Shown here: positions 35,630 to 44,690 of the stretch, one piece after another
Position numbering within the stretch: position 1 is the first letter of the stretch
How the letters are laid out: the number at the start of each line of letters is the position of its first letter
NCBI GenBank assembly: GCA_028285205.1
Contig: JANQQA010000122.1
Coordinates: forward strand, 1-64,000
Reading direction: 5' to 3'
DNA length: 64,000 nt
Origin: Bythopirellula sp.
Lineage (GTDB): Bacteria > Planctomycetota > Planctomycetia > Pirellulales > Lacipirellulaceae
Notes under the pieces: generated by a model
Database searches by the model: none
What the model saw: only the letters and a program-made list of their open reading frames with translations
Told to the model about the DNA's origin: nothing
Translations under genes and position numbers: made by a program

Positions 35630-36106
35630 ATGAACGCCGACTACATCAACCCGTTTATCGAATCAGCGGTCAGCGTCTTTGAAATGATGCTTGGCTGCCA
35701 GGTGAAGAGAACCGGGGCAAAAGTTTGTGAATCGTTCGCACCGCAGTTCGATATCACCGGCATCATTGGTCTCTCCGGAAGAGCGACCGGTGATGTTGTC
35801 ATTAGCTTCGAGCGAGAGCTCGCTCTACTCGCCACCGAGGCGCTCATCGGAGAAAAGCCCACGGACCTTTCCGCGGATGTCATCGACACGATCGGCGAAT
35901 TGACCAATATGATTGCCGGTAATGCCAAAGCGAGCATGGAAGAGCTGGAGCTTAAGTTGGCGTTGCCAACGGTGATTGTCGGCAAGAACCATACCATCCG
36001 ATTCCCGTCCAAGGTGAGACCGATTGCCCTCGCCTTTGAATCCGACATGGGATACTTCAACATTGAAGTTGGGTTGATGGAATCGGCTTGCGTCGAAGTC
36101 GGCTAA
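35630..36106 (+). CDS. cheX: CheX/CheC-family CheY-phosphate phosphatase
   Basis: Dephosphorylates CheY-P to reset signalling. The 158-residue protein has the CheC/CheX fold, with the catalytic ExxN motif at Glu90 and Asn93 (IDTIGELTNMIAGNAKASME). Only one such motif is present, as in CheX, while CheC has two. ATG 35630 is chosen; a GTG one codon earlier is possible. It follows cheY by 43 nt and ends in a strong terminator, so cheY-cheX forms a small operon divergent from cheA. Confidence 0.9.
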   Translation: MNADYINPFIESAVSVFEMMLGCQVKRTGAKVCESFAPQFDITGIIGLSGRATGDVVISFERELALLATEALIGEKPTDLSADVIDTIGELTNMIAGNAKASMEELELKLALPTVIVGKNHTIRFPSKVRPIALAFESDMGYFNIEVGLMESACVEVG

Positions 36107-36176
36107 TCCGAAGGCTAAGCCAACGCCGCATCGGTAAGGCGAGATTCTGAGGTCGCAAGATCTGCGCATACAAAAA

Positions 36177-36224
36177 GCCATCGCTTCCTACTGCCCCGTA
36201 GGAAGCGATGGCCGTTTTTCTTTC
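36177..36224 (+). terminator. Strong rho-independent terminator after cheY-cheX
   Basis: A perfect 15-bp stem (gccatcgcttcctac at 36177-36191 with 36198-36212) with a 6-nt loop is followed by CGTTTTTCTTTC on the plus strand. A run of A before the stem (36172-36176) gives T on the other strand, so it may work both ways. Confidence 0.92.
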
Positions 36225-36282
36225 AGTGTCGTCGCGTGACGAGTCGAAGGTGCGCGCGAAGTCAGCAACAATGAAAAGGTAA

Positions 36283-36312
36283 GCACCGACCGGAACTGGT
36301 TCCGGTCGATGC
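36283..36312 (-). terminator. Probable terminator of the PEP-CTERM gene at 36333
   Basis: Arms cgaccggaac (36287-36296) and gttccggtcg (36299-36308) form a 10-bp stem that extends across one mismatch to gca/tgc. On the minus strand a short T-rich stretch (CCTTTTC) follows. It lies 20 nt past the stop of the gene that ends at 36333. Confidence 0.6.
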
Positions 36313-36332
36313 ATTGCTGACTTGTTTGACGT

Positions 36333-37502
36333 CTAGCGTCGGCGGCGAGCCGCGAGCAACACTGCAGACGTAGCCACAATGACTAGCGAGGCTGGTTCAG
36401 GAACTGCAGCAGCTCCTACTGCTGGGGCTGCTGTTGGGTAGGTCGCTTGCCAGAGCGCTAGACCCGCAGGACTTCCGTCTTCCTCCTGCCAAAGCAGGAA
36501 GTCTTTACCGTCGACATCGCCATCTCCATCGCGATCTGCTGAGGCGTCGATTGCTGCGAAGTAGAGTGATGCGGCCTCTTGATCCGTCAGCACACGATCA
36601 AGCCAAATAGCGACTTCGTCGACCGAACCGGAATACGTCGTGGAATCGTCCGGTGCTTCTCGTCGGCCGGCGATTTTCGCTTGGTCGGTATTCACACCCC
36701 AACCGGCCGTACCGGGACGAAAGTCTGCGGTGCGATTTACACCATTGAGCCAGATTTGGATATTTTCGGTACGCTCCTCGGCGGTAGTTCCCGAGGTGGA
36801 AGCGACGATGTGCCACCAGTCGTTATCGGGCTTGTTCGACAGACCTCGGTCAGCACCCGTATTCGTGAAATCAACGCCTTCGCCAGGCAGAAAAAGGCTC
36901 TTGTGACCACATCCATCGGCTTCGCTACATCCGAGCGTGGGGTTAGTCGATACGACGATTCCGTCGTTGCCGACAACGATCTGAAAACTCAACAGTGGGT
37001 CTGCAAGGTTGTTGGTCCAAATTCTCTCGCCACCTTGTGGATTTCCGCCGCTCTTGGCAAACGCGGACACCGTGATGTCATTGGCACCGTAGTTCACGGC
37101 AGGCCCAATATCGATATGGCCATCATCATTGGCGGCAAAAGCCACGTTACTCTCACCCAGTCCGGCGATGGGAATATCAGCTCCAACCTCGGTCCAAACG
37201 TCGTTGGTTGTCCAAGCTCCACCTTCAATCAAGGTGTCCGGACCAGGTGCGCCAATTTCGATAAACACCTCATCGATGATGTTGTAGCTGCCAAGTGCCG
37301 TGTTGCTAACAGTATCCAGCACGCCAGAAGACGAGTCCGTTTCGTTGAGTTCAAAATAGAAGTCCGGGGACAGGCCGAGGACGGTATCACGGTATTCTGC
37401 CGCTGCAGGGGAAGGGGTCATCGAGAGAGCAACAGTTGCGAATAACGCTACTATGCTTAGTCTCAAACAGGATTGGGCGTGGTACACGGGAGTGCCTTTC
37501 AT
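36333..37502 (-). CDS. Secreted LamG-like PEP-CTERM protein
   Basis: The protein has 389 residues. The signal peptide ends near residue 35 (SPAAAEY). The body resembles a LamG/concanavalin A-type beta-sandwich: a start of the form SPDFYFELNETDSSSG, the NIQIWLNGVNRTAD strand and SGSVDEVAIWLDRVLTDQEA. A single dockerin-like calcium loop (DRDGDGDVDGKDFLLWQ) precedes the PEP-CTERM end (VPEPASLVIVATSAVLLAAR, then RRR). ATG 37502 is chosen; a TTG at 37529 would be the longer start. Carbohydrate or surface binding is plausible for LamG folds but unproven here. Confidence 0.85.
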   Translation of the reverse strand: MKGTPVYHAQSCLRLSIVALFATVALSMTPSPAAAEYRDTVLGLSPDFYFELNETDSSSGVLDTVSNTALGSYNIIDEVFIEIGAPGPDTLIEGGAWTTNDVWTEVGADIPIAGLGESNVAFAANDDGHIDIGPAVNYGANDITVSAFAKSGGNPQGGERIWTNNLADPLLSFQIVVGNDGIVVSTNPTLGCSEADGCGHKSLFLPGEGVDFTNTGADRGLSNKPDNDWWHIVASTSGTTAEERTENIQIWLNGVNRTADFRPGTAGWGVNTDQAKIAGRREAPDDSTTYSGSVDEVAIWLDRVLTDQEAASLYFAAIDASADRDGDGDVDGKDFLLWQEEDGSPAGLALWQATYPTAAPAVGAAAVPEPASLVIVATSAVLLAARRRR

Positions 37503-37855
37503 GTGAGTGCCAACTGACCAGGAATTCAATTACGAGCGTTAGAAAAGAAGTTGCGAATCGAGTTGAACTATCAGACGTAATGCATTAACCAAATGAACAA
37601 CTTGGGCAAAATATAACAATCACGACTAATAGCATCAAGTAGCGAAAATGTCGCTTTTCCAAGATCTTGCGAGACGTGCTGGCACGTCGGAGTCAAGTCC
37701 TTTGCAGCCGGAAAAAACAGTAAAAATGCGGTGGCTTTTTCGATTTACGAAGCATCAAGAAACCGTTTATCATGCCTGCCTACAGGTCGAAGGTCCCTCG
37801 GTGGTGGGGCGCGCCGGCAATTGGATCAGTGAACAGTGGCGTGAGGTAATTCGAA
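37503..37855. other. Divergent promoter region
   Basis: This is a 353-nt gap between the PEP-CTERM gene (minus) and the DUF1559 gene (plus). It is locally A/T-rich (37590-37640). A plus-strand frame starting at 37648 overlaps the DUF1559 gene in another phase and is not a gene. No clear promoter pair can be named. Confidence 0.5.
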
Positions 37856-39022
37856 ATGAAACGAAGTCAAGCGCGGTCGACACATGCCTTAAGTCGCGAA
37901 CACCGATCAAGGCGGGCAAAGTCTGGTTTCACACTCGTCGAGTTGCTTGTGGTGATCGCAATTATTGGCGTCCTCGTGGCACTGCTGCTGCCGGCGGTTC
38001 AAGCGGCACGGGAGGCGGCCCGTCGGACGCAATGCCTGAATCAGATGCGTCAGATGATGCTCGCGCTACATAATCATGAGAGTTCTCGCGGAATTTTCCC
38101 AAGTGGGGGAGTCGATCCGTGGCCGGCGATCGAGGACTACTCCGCTGGCGGAAGGCCTTTTGCAGCGCCTAAGCAAGGACTTAGCTGGGCTTTCCAGGTG
38201 CTGCCCTACTTGGAACAAAACGCCGTGCACAACCTGGCGACGCAGGAGCAATTGTCGCAGACCCCCGTGGAGCTGTATTTCTGCCCATCACGTCGTCCGC
38301 CTACTCAGAATCCAAACAACGGCCGCTGGTTGATGGATTACGGCGGGATCGTGGGGGTGCCGACTCCAGGGCAAACGGATGCGTACGGGTGGGTGTTTGG
38401 CAGTGCGGATCCTACGAACTACGACCAGCAGATGGCAAACGGGGAAATGTGCTCCGATAATAGTGCCGCAGAGAGAGAGCTTGCCATGCGGGCCTTTTGG
38501 GGAGGAACGCGCAATCATCTAGAAGGCAGACCCACCGAACAATTTATCCCCAGCAGAGGAAACAGACAGACCCTCTTTCCGACCCAAGGAGTAATCGTTA
38601 GAAGCAGCTATTTCGTGGTTGACGGCACCGGCGCGAGTGGCGATCCGCAAATCAACGAAATGGGACTGCCCGGACCAACAAAGATGCGACAGATCACGGA
38701 CGGCACCAGCAACACGATCGTATTGTGCGAAAAACGTGTCGACGTCGGTCGACTCGATGGACCACACACCGATGATGACGCTGGATGGTCGGATGGTTGG
38801 GATTTCGACACGCTCCGACTTAGCTCTTGCCAGCCGACTCCCGACTCGACCAAGCCCAACGGCCCGGAGGTGCTCGTGGCTGGTGCGTCGCATCCGGCAG
38901 TGTTCATCTGTGGGTTCGCCGATGCGTCGATGCGTGCCATCAACTACGATGTCAATCTCGTGATGTTCAACCGCATGGGCAACATTTCCGACGGGGAAAT
39001 TGTGGACACCAACGCGTTGTAA
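37856..39022 (+). CDS. DUF1559 prepilin-like protein
   Basis: The protein has 388 residues. A basic leader of about 23 residues precedes the prepilin cleavage motif and the pilin-like helix ([20 protein letters not shown]), followed by the DUF1559 [14 protein letters not shown] signature. The C-terminal family block includes [15 protein letters not shown] and the [20 protein letters not shown] ending. ATG 37856 has GAGG about 9 nt upstream. Unlike the copy at 24280-25365 it stands alone, with no lipoprotein partner. Confidence 0.92.
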   Translation: MKRSQARSTHALSREHRSRRAKSGFTLVELLVVIAIIGVLVALLLPAVQAAREAARRTQCLNQMRQMMLALHNHESSRGIFPSGGVDPWPAIEDYSAGGRPFAAPKQGLSWAFQVLPYLEQNAVHNLATQEQLSQTPVELYFCPSRRPPTQNPNNGRWLMDYGGIVGVPTPGQTDAYGWVFGSADPTNYDQQMANGEMCSDNSAAERELAMRAFWGGTRNHLEGRPTEQFIPSRGNRQTLFPTQGVIVRSSYFVVDGTGASGDPQINEMGLPGPTKMRQITDGTSNTIVLCEKRVDVGRLDGPHTDDDAGWSDGWDFDTLRLSSCQPTPDSTKPNGPEVLVAGASHPAVFICGFADASMRAINYDVNLVMFNRMGNISDGEIVDTNAL

Positions 39023-39071
39023 CGCGTTCGCAAGACAGAATGCGTGCGAAGAACACCACGCGTGAGTAGTT

Positions 39072-39090
39072 GACCGCCAGCCAGGCGGTC
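39072..39090. terminator. Short hairpin between convergent genes
   Basis: GACCGCC (39072-39078) pairs with GGCGGTC (39084-39090) around a 5-nt loop. It lies between the stop of the DUF1559 gene (39022) and the stop of the glycosylasparaginase gene (39099). There is no T-tract on either side, so it is only a weak candidate. Confidence 0.35.
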
Positions 39091-39098
39091 CGCGCTAA

Positions 39099-40067
39099 TC
39101 AAAGTCGGCTATCAGCTTTCTGCATGCGGTTTCCCTGCGCTGAATCATACACGGCGTAGTCGAAGCCCGGCTGAATGCTGTAGCCACCGACTCGGCCTTG
39201 CTTGTCGATCGCAATGAATCCGACTTGCAGCGTTTTCCAGTCGGAGCTCTTGGCCACAACGCGTTCGACGGCCAGCTCGCAGGCGCGTTGTGGAGAATGG
39301 CCTTGTCGCATCAACTCGACGACCAAGAAGCTGCCAACGGCGCGGATCACGGCCTCGCCAACTCCTGTGGCGGTGGCCGCGCCGATTTCGTTATCGACGT
39401 AGAGCCCGGCACCGATGATCGGCGAGTCGCCCACCCGTCCGTGCAGCTTCCACGCCATACCGCTGGTCGTGCAAGCGCCAGATAGGTTTCCTTGACGATC
39501 GATGGCAATCAGTCCGATTGTGTCGTGGTTTTCCACGTTGACTTCACGTTCTTGGATTGCGTCCGGATTGTTCGCTTTCCATTTTTCCCACTCAGCATTA
39601 GCGCGTTCCGTGAGCAGATTCTTCTTCTGAAAGCCATTGGCCCGCGCGAATTTCAGTGCCCCCTCACCCACGAGCATAACGTGAGGCGTTTTTTCCATCA
39701 CCAGCCGAGCCACTGAGATGGGATTCTCAATGTGTTGCAAGAATGCGACCGAACCGCAAGCGCCGGTTTCGTCCATGATGCACGCGTCGAGCGTCACGTT
39801 GCCCTCACGATCAGGCAGGCCTCCCAGACCGACGCTGAGATTGGTCGGATCCGACTCAGTGACCTTTACTCCTACTTCCACGGCATCGAGCGCCCGGCCA
39901 CCGTCTGACAATACCTTCCACGCGGCCTCATTCGCGGCTAGACCGTGTCGCCAAGTGGAAACAACCAGAGGTCGCACGTTGGATTCGGCGGCATGAATCG
40001 TCACCACACAAACCGGTGTGACGAGAACGCAAAACAAACATCGGAGCAAACTTCGAACTCGCCGCAT
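39099..40067 (-). CDS. Exported N4-(beta-N-acetylglucosaminyl)-L-asparaginase (glycosylasparaginase)
   Basis: Cleaves the bond between asparagine and N-acetylglucosamine in glycopeptides; an Ntn hydrolase. The 322-residue protein has a signal peptide (about 1-27). The nucleophile is Thr183 in NHDTIGLIAID, which becomes the N-terminus of the beta chain after autocleavage. Other family marks are the GGRALDAVEVGVKVTE and GLGGLPDREGNVTLDA segments, and the product-side GRVGDSPIIGAGLYVDNE. ATG 40067 has GAGGG upstream. It is the last gene of a minus-strand operon after the FAD oxidoreductase, and is close to the full family length. Confidence 0.9.
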   Translation of the reverse strand: MRRVRSLLRCLFCVLVTPVCVVTIHAAESNVRPLVVSTWRHGLAANEAAWKVLSDGGRALDAVEVGVKVTESDPTNLSVGLGGLPDREGNVTLDACIMDETGACGSVAFLQHIENPISVARLVMEKTPHVMLVGEGALKFARANGFQKKNLLTERANAEWEKWKANNPDAIQEREVNVENHDTIGLIAIDRQGNLSGACTTSGMAWKLHGRVGDSPIIGAGLYVDNEIGAATATGVGEAVIRAVGSFLVVELMRQGHSPQRACELAVERVVAKSSDWKTLQVGFIAIDKQGRVGGYSIQPGFDYAVYDSAQGNRMQKADSRL

Positions 40068-40177
40068 TTCGATGACCCTCGCTGGTGAGAAAGACGCATT
40101 AGAGCGGCAGCTACCAACGCCGACAAGAACCCACCAACTGCCCATTGAGGCCGACATCACTTGTGCGGCAGTACCGA

Positions 40178-41932
40178 TTAGTGCGGCTCTGTCCAATCGA
40201 TCGGCGTCTGCTTGCTTACCAGCGCCTGAATTTCGCTGATCGACTCGTACGCCTGCCGACTGCTCTTGCCGGTGCTAGCCATGTGGGCGGCTGCGACACC
40301 GGCGGCGGTACCGGTTGACCATTCGATCGGGTGGAGCCGCGTAGCAGAATTCGCCAAGAAACTCTGGGCCATCGTTTTCCCAGCAACAAGCAGGTTCTCA
40401 ATCTTGTAGTGCGTCAGCGCACGCAGTGGAATGCAAAACGGCAACGTATCATGCTTGCCTTGGTAATGTGCGGGCAGTTGGCAGTTGCTCAATCGGTGGA
40501 TATCGGCCGGGTATGCACCCAGCGCGATGCGATCTTCGAAGACCGTGCCTGTTTTCTGACTCGCCGGGCCTGTGAGATCGTCGAACTTCAAGATAAACCC
40601 ATCCAGGCCGATCGCCCGACGCGTGTCACGGATGTAGGGCAGCTTTGCCAGTCCGTGCTCGGTGCCAAGCTCGTCGCCGGCGAGAGAAAACTGATCAGGG
40701 TGAAATTCCTCTGGCGAATTGTTGCGAAACCAATGATGCCAGCCGTAGGCGCGCTGTTCGGCGCCAGCAAGCGTTTCAAGATCAACGCCGCCTCGCCAGT
40801 CGGAAGCCTCTCGCGCGGTGTCGGCCTGTGACTTAAACAGGTAGCCGAATGGATAGTCGTTACCCCCCTGCCCTCGCTTGTCGGAGTAGCCCCAGTTCTG
40901 CAAACATAAGTCACCCGGCGCTGGCTCGCCGTCGCCTCGCACGCGGCGGTAAGTCCAAATCAGCTCCCAGGCGTTGGATTTGTCTTGATAGTCACCCAGA
41001 CCTTGTCGCGCAGGGTCGCCAGTGGGTGCGTTCTGTTCAACTCTTTCCGCGTGCAAATGCTGAATGAAATCATATACGATCGATTGACCACAGGTGTCGT
41101 CGCCGCCGGGGCTGCCTTCGACGTCCTCGGTCCCCTGCAAATAATCAGCGCCAGACAAGGCAAGAACTTCGCCCCACTCGGTTGCTTCGATGAACACCAG
41201 CGGTTTGTCGCTCGTGGCACCAAACCTCAACACCTGCTTCGTGAATCGCTTCGAGTCCAACGCCGAGTACCAATCCGGCAGATCTTGTGACGGAAGTCGA
41301 TCGTAGCCGCTGCCGCTCGTTGACTCACGCTGGATCGCGACCAGCGCCGCGATCTTCGTCCCTGAGTCATCGAGTTCAACTTGCTTGATCACCGTTTCGA
41401 GGAACACCACGAGGTTGTCATCGACGGCCTCTTGCATCGGCAACAACTGTGTGTCGAGATAGTTCCTCGGCCGAAAACAAAATCGACTGACCCAGCAATC
41501 ACCGCAGTCGTTCATTCCGCGTAACGTCTGCAAGAAGCTGGGAGTCATGTTCGCAGGCGTACGAGCCCACTGTGCAACGTTGAGCAGGACGTCGCCAGTC
41601 ACTGGATCATTGATCTTATGCCAGGCTTCGTCGATCGCGGGCACAGCACTCGAGGTGAGTTGACCACCGACCCAGTCGGTTGGCTCCAGCAACGCGGTCC
41701 GCGCTCCACTTTTGGCCGAGGCGATTGCAGCCGCGAACGCAGCCGTGGAACCGCCAGCGATCACAACGTCGAAGTCGTCGTGACGAATTAGTTTCTTGGG
41801 TTGGTTGTTTCCACGAATGCTTTCCTCAGCCTGCAGCGCTGACGTAGAGATCGCCAGCAACAGCAGCACGAGCAGTGACGATTTCATGGATGGCTTGTGC
41901 GACGGACGCGGAAAGCTAGCTTGAGTCTTCAT
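40178..41932 (-). CDS. Exported FAD-dependent oxidoreductase (FAD_oxidored family)
   Basis: The protein has 584 residues. A signal peptide (either M1 at 41932 or M16 at 41887; the latter begins MKSSLLVLLLLAISTSALQA) precedes a Rossmann FAD-binding motif (FDVVIAGGSTAAFAAAIASA, about 54-73) and the family segment TDWVGGQLTSSAVPA. The C-terminal block ends with NLLVAGKTMAQSFLANSATR. Such proteins are abundant in planctomycetes and their substrates are mostly unknown. It lies 47 nt after the Gfo/Idh/MocA gene and 110 nt before the glycosylasparaginase gene. Confidence 0.85.
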   Translation of the reverse strand: MKTQASFPRPSHKPSMKSSLLVLLLLAISTSALQAEESIRGNNQPKKLIRHDDFDVVIAGGSTAAFAAAIASAKSGARTALLEPTDWVGGQLTSSAVPAIDEAWHKINDPVTGDVLLNVAQWARTPANMTPSFLQTLRGMNDCGDCWVSRFCFRPRNYLDTQLLPMQEAVDDNLVVFLETVIKQVELDDSGTKIAALVAIQRESTSGSGYDRLPSQDLPDWYSALDSKRFTKQVLRFGATSDKPLVFIEATEWGEVLALSGADYLQGTEDVEGSPGGDDTCGQSIVYDFIQHLHAERVEQNAPTGDPARQGLGDYQDKSNAWELIWTYRRVRGDGEPAPGDLCLQNWGYSDKRGQGGNDYPFGYLFKSQADTAREASDWRGGVDLETLAGAEQRAYGWHHWFRNNSPEEFHPDQFSLAGDELGTEHGLAKLPYIRDTRRAIGLDGFILKFDDLTGPASQKTGTVFEDRIALGAYPADIHRLSNCQLPAHYQGKHDTLPFCIPLRALTHYKIENLLVAGKTMAQSFLANSATRLHPIEWSTGTAAGVAAAHMASTGKSSRQAYESISEIQALVSKQTPIDWTEPH

Positions 41933-41979
41933 GTAATAAAAGCGTCTAAGAATTGCGTGTGTATTAGAACGGCCTAAAC

Positions 41980-42843
41980 CTACTCGTAACGAAAAGACGA
42001 GGCGGCCACCTCGACAATCTGCCCGTGCAAATCTTCTTGACTCGCCAAGTCGAGAATGTGGCGCACCGCCAAAGTCTCGTCCCGATCGATCATTGGTTGT
42101 CCAGAATCGAAAAAGTCCAGGATACTTGCGGCCGCGCTGGTGAACAACGAATCCATATCCACAACGACGTGCTGATAGCCATCACGTGTTACCAGCGTCG
42201 CGCTGAAGGGGACGTCTGCCGTTTGGTTAAAGTCAATCACTGCCATGCGTTGCTCGGAAAACTGCAATACGAAGCGCGGATGCTCATTGGTGCCGTACCT
42301 TTGATAGCTTTCGATCTCTGCCCCGAGGCAACTGACGGCCAACTCGACAGGATGGATTCCGTACTCCTCGAAAGTCGGACCCGCAGAAGTGATGAACATC
42401 GCTTGGAGTGGTGACTCTGCCTCATTCAACGCCGCCTGCACAGAACTGGTTCGTAGGGCGGACGTCGATTGCACGGCGATGCCGTTATCGTCGGCAAGCT
42501 TAAAGATCTCTCTGGCAGTCTGCAAATCGGGGGCGAACGTCTTGTCGACGAAAGTCGGCTTGCTGAGTGGAAACACCACTTGGCACAACTGCAGGTGCAG
42601 TTCAGGATTCGTCGGTGCCAGGATGACAAAGAAGTCGGCCGACTCGGCCAGTTTGCTCACATGGGCGAAGTAGGGAACGTCGTGCTCGCGAGCCCACGCT
42701 TTGCTCGGTTCCTGCTCAAGCGCGGTTGCGCCGGTAACCTCATAGCCTCTGCCCAACAGCGGCCCGCGCAGCGCCGACAAATAGACGTTTGCGTGGAAGT
42801 TATCGAGGCGATTGTCAACGAAACCGATTCGCTTGTTTGGCAT
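41980..42843 (-). CDS. Gfo/Idh/MocA-family oxidoreductase
   Basis: This 287-residue NAD(P)-dependent sugar dehydrogenase-like protein lacks a signal peptide. The Rossmann fold starts at once (RIGFVDNRLDNFHANVYLSA), with the FFVILAPTNPELHLQLCQ and PTFVDKTFAPDLQTARE steps typical of the family. The first loop is NRLDN rather than GxGxxG, and the protein is shorter than the usual 330-400 residues, so it may be a divergent or reduced member. It is first of a minus-strand run with the FAD oxidoreductase and glycosylasparaginase. Confidence 0.75.
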   Translation of the reverse strand: MPNKRIGFVDNRLDNFHANVYLSALRGPLLGRGYEVTGATALEQEPSKAWAREHDVPYFAHVSKLAESADFFVILAPTNPELHLQLCQVVFPLSKPTFVDKTFAPDLQTAREIFKLADDNGIAVQSTSALRTSSVQAALNEAESPLQAMFITSAGPTFEEYGIHPVELAVSCLGAEIESYQRYGTNEHPRFVLQFSEQRMAVIDFNQTADVPFSATLVTRDGYQHVVVDMDSLFTSAAASILDFFDSGQPMIDRDETLAVRHILDLASQEDLHGQIVEVAASSFRYE

Positions 42844-43152
42844 GCTTGCGATTGTCTGATAGGTGAGTGATGAAGATCGAATTCTACCGCGTCGGATCCG
42901 CCCTCAGCAGGCCTTTGGAACGGAATTGAGATTTTCTGTATTGTCGGTCAATGTCGGTGTGCCGCCCAATATCACGGGAGGCCACAACTAGCGAAGTACG
43001 CGATTTACGCGCGGATGGAACCTGCGCGTTTGCGAGTAAGAATATCGCATATTAGCTTTGCTCGCCCTTGCGCAGAGATTAGCATAAGCGCAGGTGATCC
43101 TCTTGTACATATTCCGCAGAGCCCCGCATCTGCGTGTCACTAGGAGGTTGCA
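42844..43152. other. Divergent intergenic region with a leader hairpin
   Basis: A 309-nt gap. A 6-bp hairpin (cgcaga at 43115-43120 with tctgcg at 43129-43134) lies just before the strong ribosome site AGGAGG of the next gene. A C/G-rich stretch near 42970-43030 contains small palindromes (cgcg). No gene is seen. Confidence 0.5.
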
Positions 43153-44322
43153 ATGTGTCAACATACTACTCTTCGACTGACTTCTATCACTGGTATTTTA
43201 ACACTGCTGTGGGGTCTGGCCGCATCCGCATCGGCGCAACTGATCGCCGCCGATAGCTACAATAACGGCGGCACCGATTACAGTGCTGGGTTTGGAAATA
43301 CATTCAATGGACAATCCTCGACTTCCGCGATTGGGTTTACAGATCCTTGGGGTGGTGGATCGACATCAGGCAACACACATCCCGATTTCTTAACTCTCGA
43401 ACATCCCTCAGTCAGCTACGAGTCGGGCGGCAAAGGAAAGTTCACGCCCAACGCTGAGTTCTCCGACTTCGAGCGTCGTTTTCAGCACGAGTTGGCTCCA
43501 TTCGTGCCACCCGCCGACGACTTCTTCTATATGAGCCACTTGGTCAACACGGGACCAGAAATTGCCAATGGAGCCACGGAAGGGTATGCCTTGGTTGGCT
43601 TCGGCAGCTTCGCTGACCAGGGTCGGCTGGAAAGTACACAGGATTTCTTATTTGGTGCATTTCTAGGATTCGCTGCCGACGGTGTTGGCAACGTTGACCT
43701 GGTGATTCGCTCACGAACAGGAACGTCGGGAGTTGGCTCGGTAACCGATGAGATCTTGCTCGACGCGTCGACGGGCGACGCCGTAGAAGACTTGACGCAC
43801 CTAGTCGTAATGAAGCTGACCTATACGGGTGGTGATAAGATTGACTGGTGGCTCAATCCCTCGGATCTCACCAGCGAATCCGCGATGACCAGCAGCTCCG
43901 TGTCCTCGGGCACGATCGATGGCTTCCAACTCGGCAGTGCCTCTGACATGAATCGGCTGACCGTGAACACATTCGGCTACGACCGTTCCTTCTTCTTCGA
44001 TGAATCGCGGTTGGGTTACGATCTGACTTCAGTCGCCGGTGAACCACCAGTCATCGAAAACGCCGATTTCGATGGCGATGGAGATGTCGACGGTCGCGAC
44101 TATCTGATCTGGCAGGAGGGTTTCGGCATCGGTACGACCCAGCCTGAGGGAGATGCAAACAGCAGCGGCGCAGTCGATGGCGAAGACCTAGCCGTCTGGC
44201 AAAACCAACACAGTGTGGTGGCAGCATCAAGCAGCGTGACGAGCATCCCAGAGCCGAGTACGCTGCTGCTTACGCTTCTAGGGCACGCCTACGTCTTGGG
44301 ATCCAGACGCAGACGACTGTGA
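43153..44322 (+). CDS. Secreted PEP-CTERM protein with dockerin-like repeat
   Basis: The 389-residue protein has a signal peptide cleaved near residue 28 (SASAQ). The body has a Ser/Gly-rich beta-type sequence. A dockerin-like calcium pair is near 320-355 (NADFDGDGDVDGRDYLIWQE, and GDANSSGAVDGEDLAVWQ). The PEP-CTERM end reads IPEPSTLLLTLLGH with a basic tail (GSRRRRL). ATG 43153 has AGGAGG 5 nt upstream. The same architecture as the gene at 21991 suggests paralogous matrix or surface proteins. Confidence 0.85.
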   Translation: MCQHTTLRLTSITGILTLLWGLAASASAQLIAADSYNNGGTDYSAGFGNTFNGQSSTSAIGFTDPWGGGSTSGNTHPDFLTLEHPSVSYESGGKGKFTPNAEFSDFERRFQHELAPFVPPADDFFYMSHLVNTGPEIANGATEGYALVGFGSFADQGRLESTQDFLFGAFLGFAADGVGNVDLVIRSRTGTSGVGSVTDEILLDASTGDAVEDLTHLVVMKLTYTGGDKIDWWLNPSDLTSESAMTSSSVSSGTIDGFQLGSASDMNRLTVNTFGYDRSFFFDESRLGYDLTSVAGEPPVIENADFDGDGDVDGRDYLIWQEGFGIGTTQPEGDANSSGAVDGEDLAVWQNQHSVVAASSSVTSIPEPSTLLLTLLGHAYVLGSRRRRL

Positions 44323-44690
44323 ACTGGGAGTTCAGTGCGTAGCGGTGCTAACTACTGACGCCGAACGTGAAACATCTTTCTCGTTGAGGCAATGGTGGAG
44401 CTTAAATTCATCGGTAAGGTCGCACTGTTGTTGCCCGCCGCACGCGTTTCGTATCATGAGCAATCACGGACGAAGCAACGCGTTCTATATTGATCGCCTC
44501 TTCAATGATGTTTTGGCGTGTCAGAAAGCCAAGCCGCTGAGTTGCGTCTCACCGGTCGGAAATAAGCCCTTCTGACCCAAATTGGGCTTTCCTGTAACGC
44601 CGCCGGTGACGCGGGCGTATCAATGGTTGAGCCGCGCCGAAGCTCACAGCATCGGCCCGGAATCTGTCGATCTATCCTGGAGGCCCCGCC
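44323..44690. other. Intergenic region
   Basis: A 368-nt gap between two plus-strand genes. A weak hairpin is possible (aagccc at 44564-44569 with gggctt at 44584-44589, 14-nt loop, then TTCC). The end carries the ribosome site of the next gene (GGAGG). No gene is seen. Confidence 0.45.

Noticed and set aside
37648-38073. Plus-strand frame of 141 codons before DUF1559
   Set aside because: It overlaps the start of the DUF1559 gene in another phase and has no family similarity; its tail is the shifted reading of the pilin-like helix.
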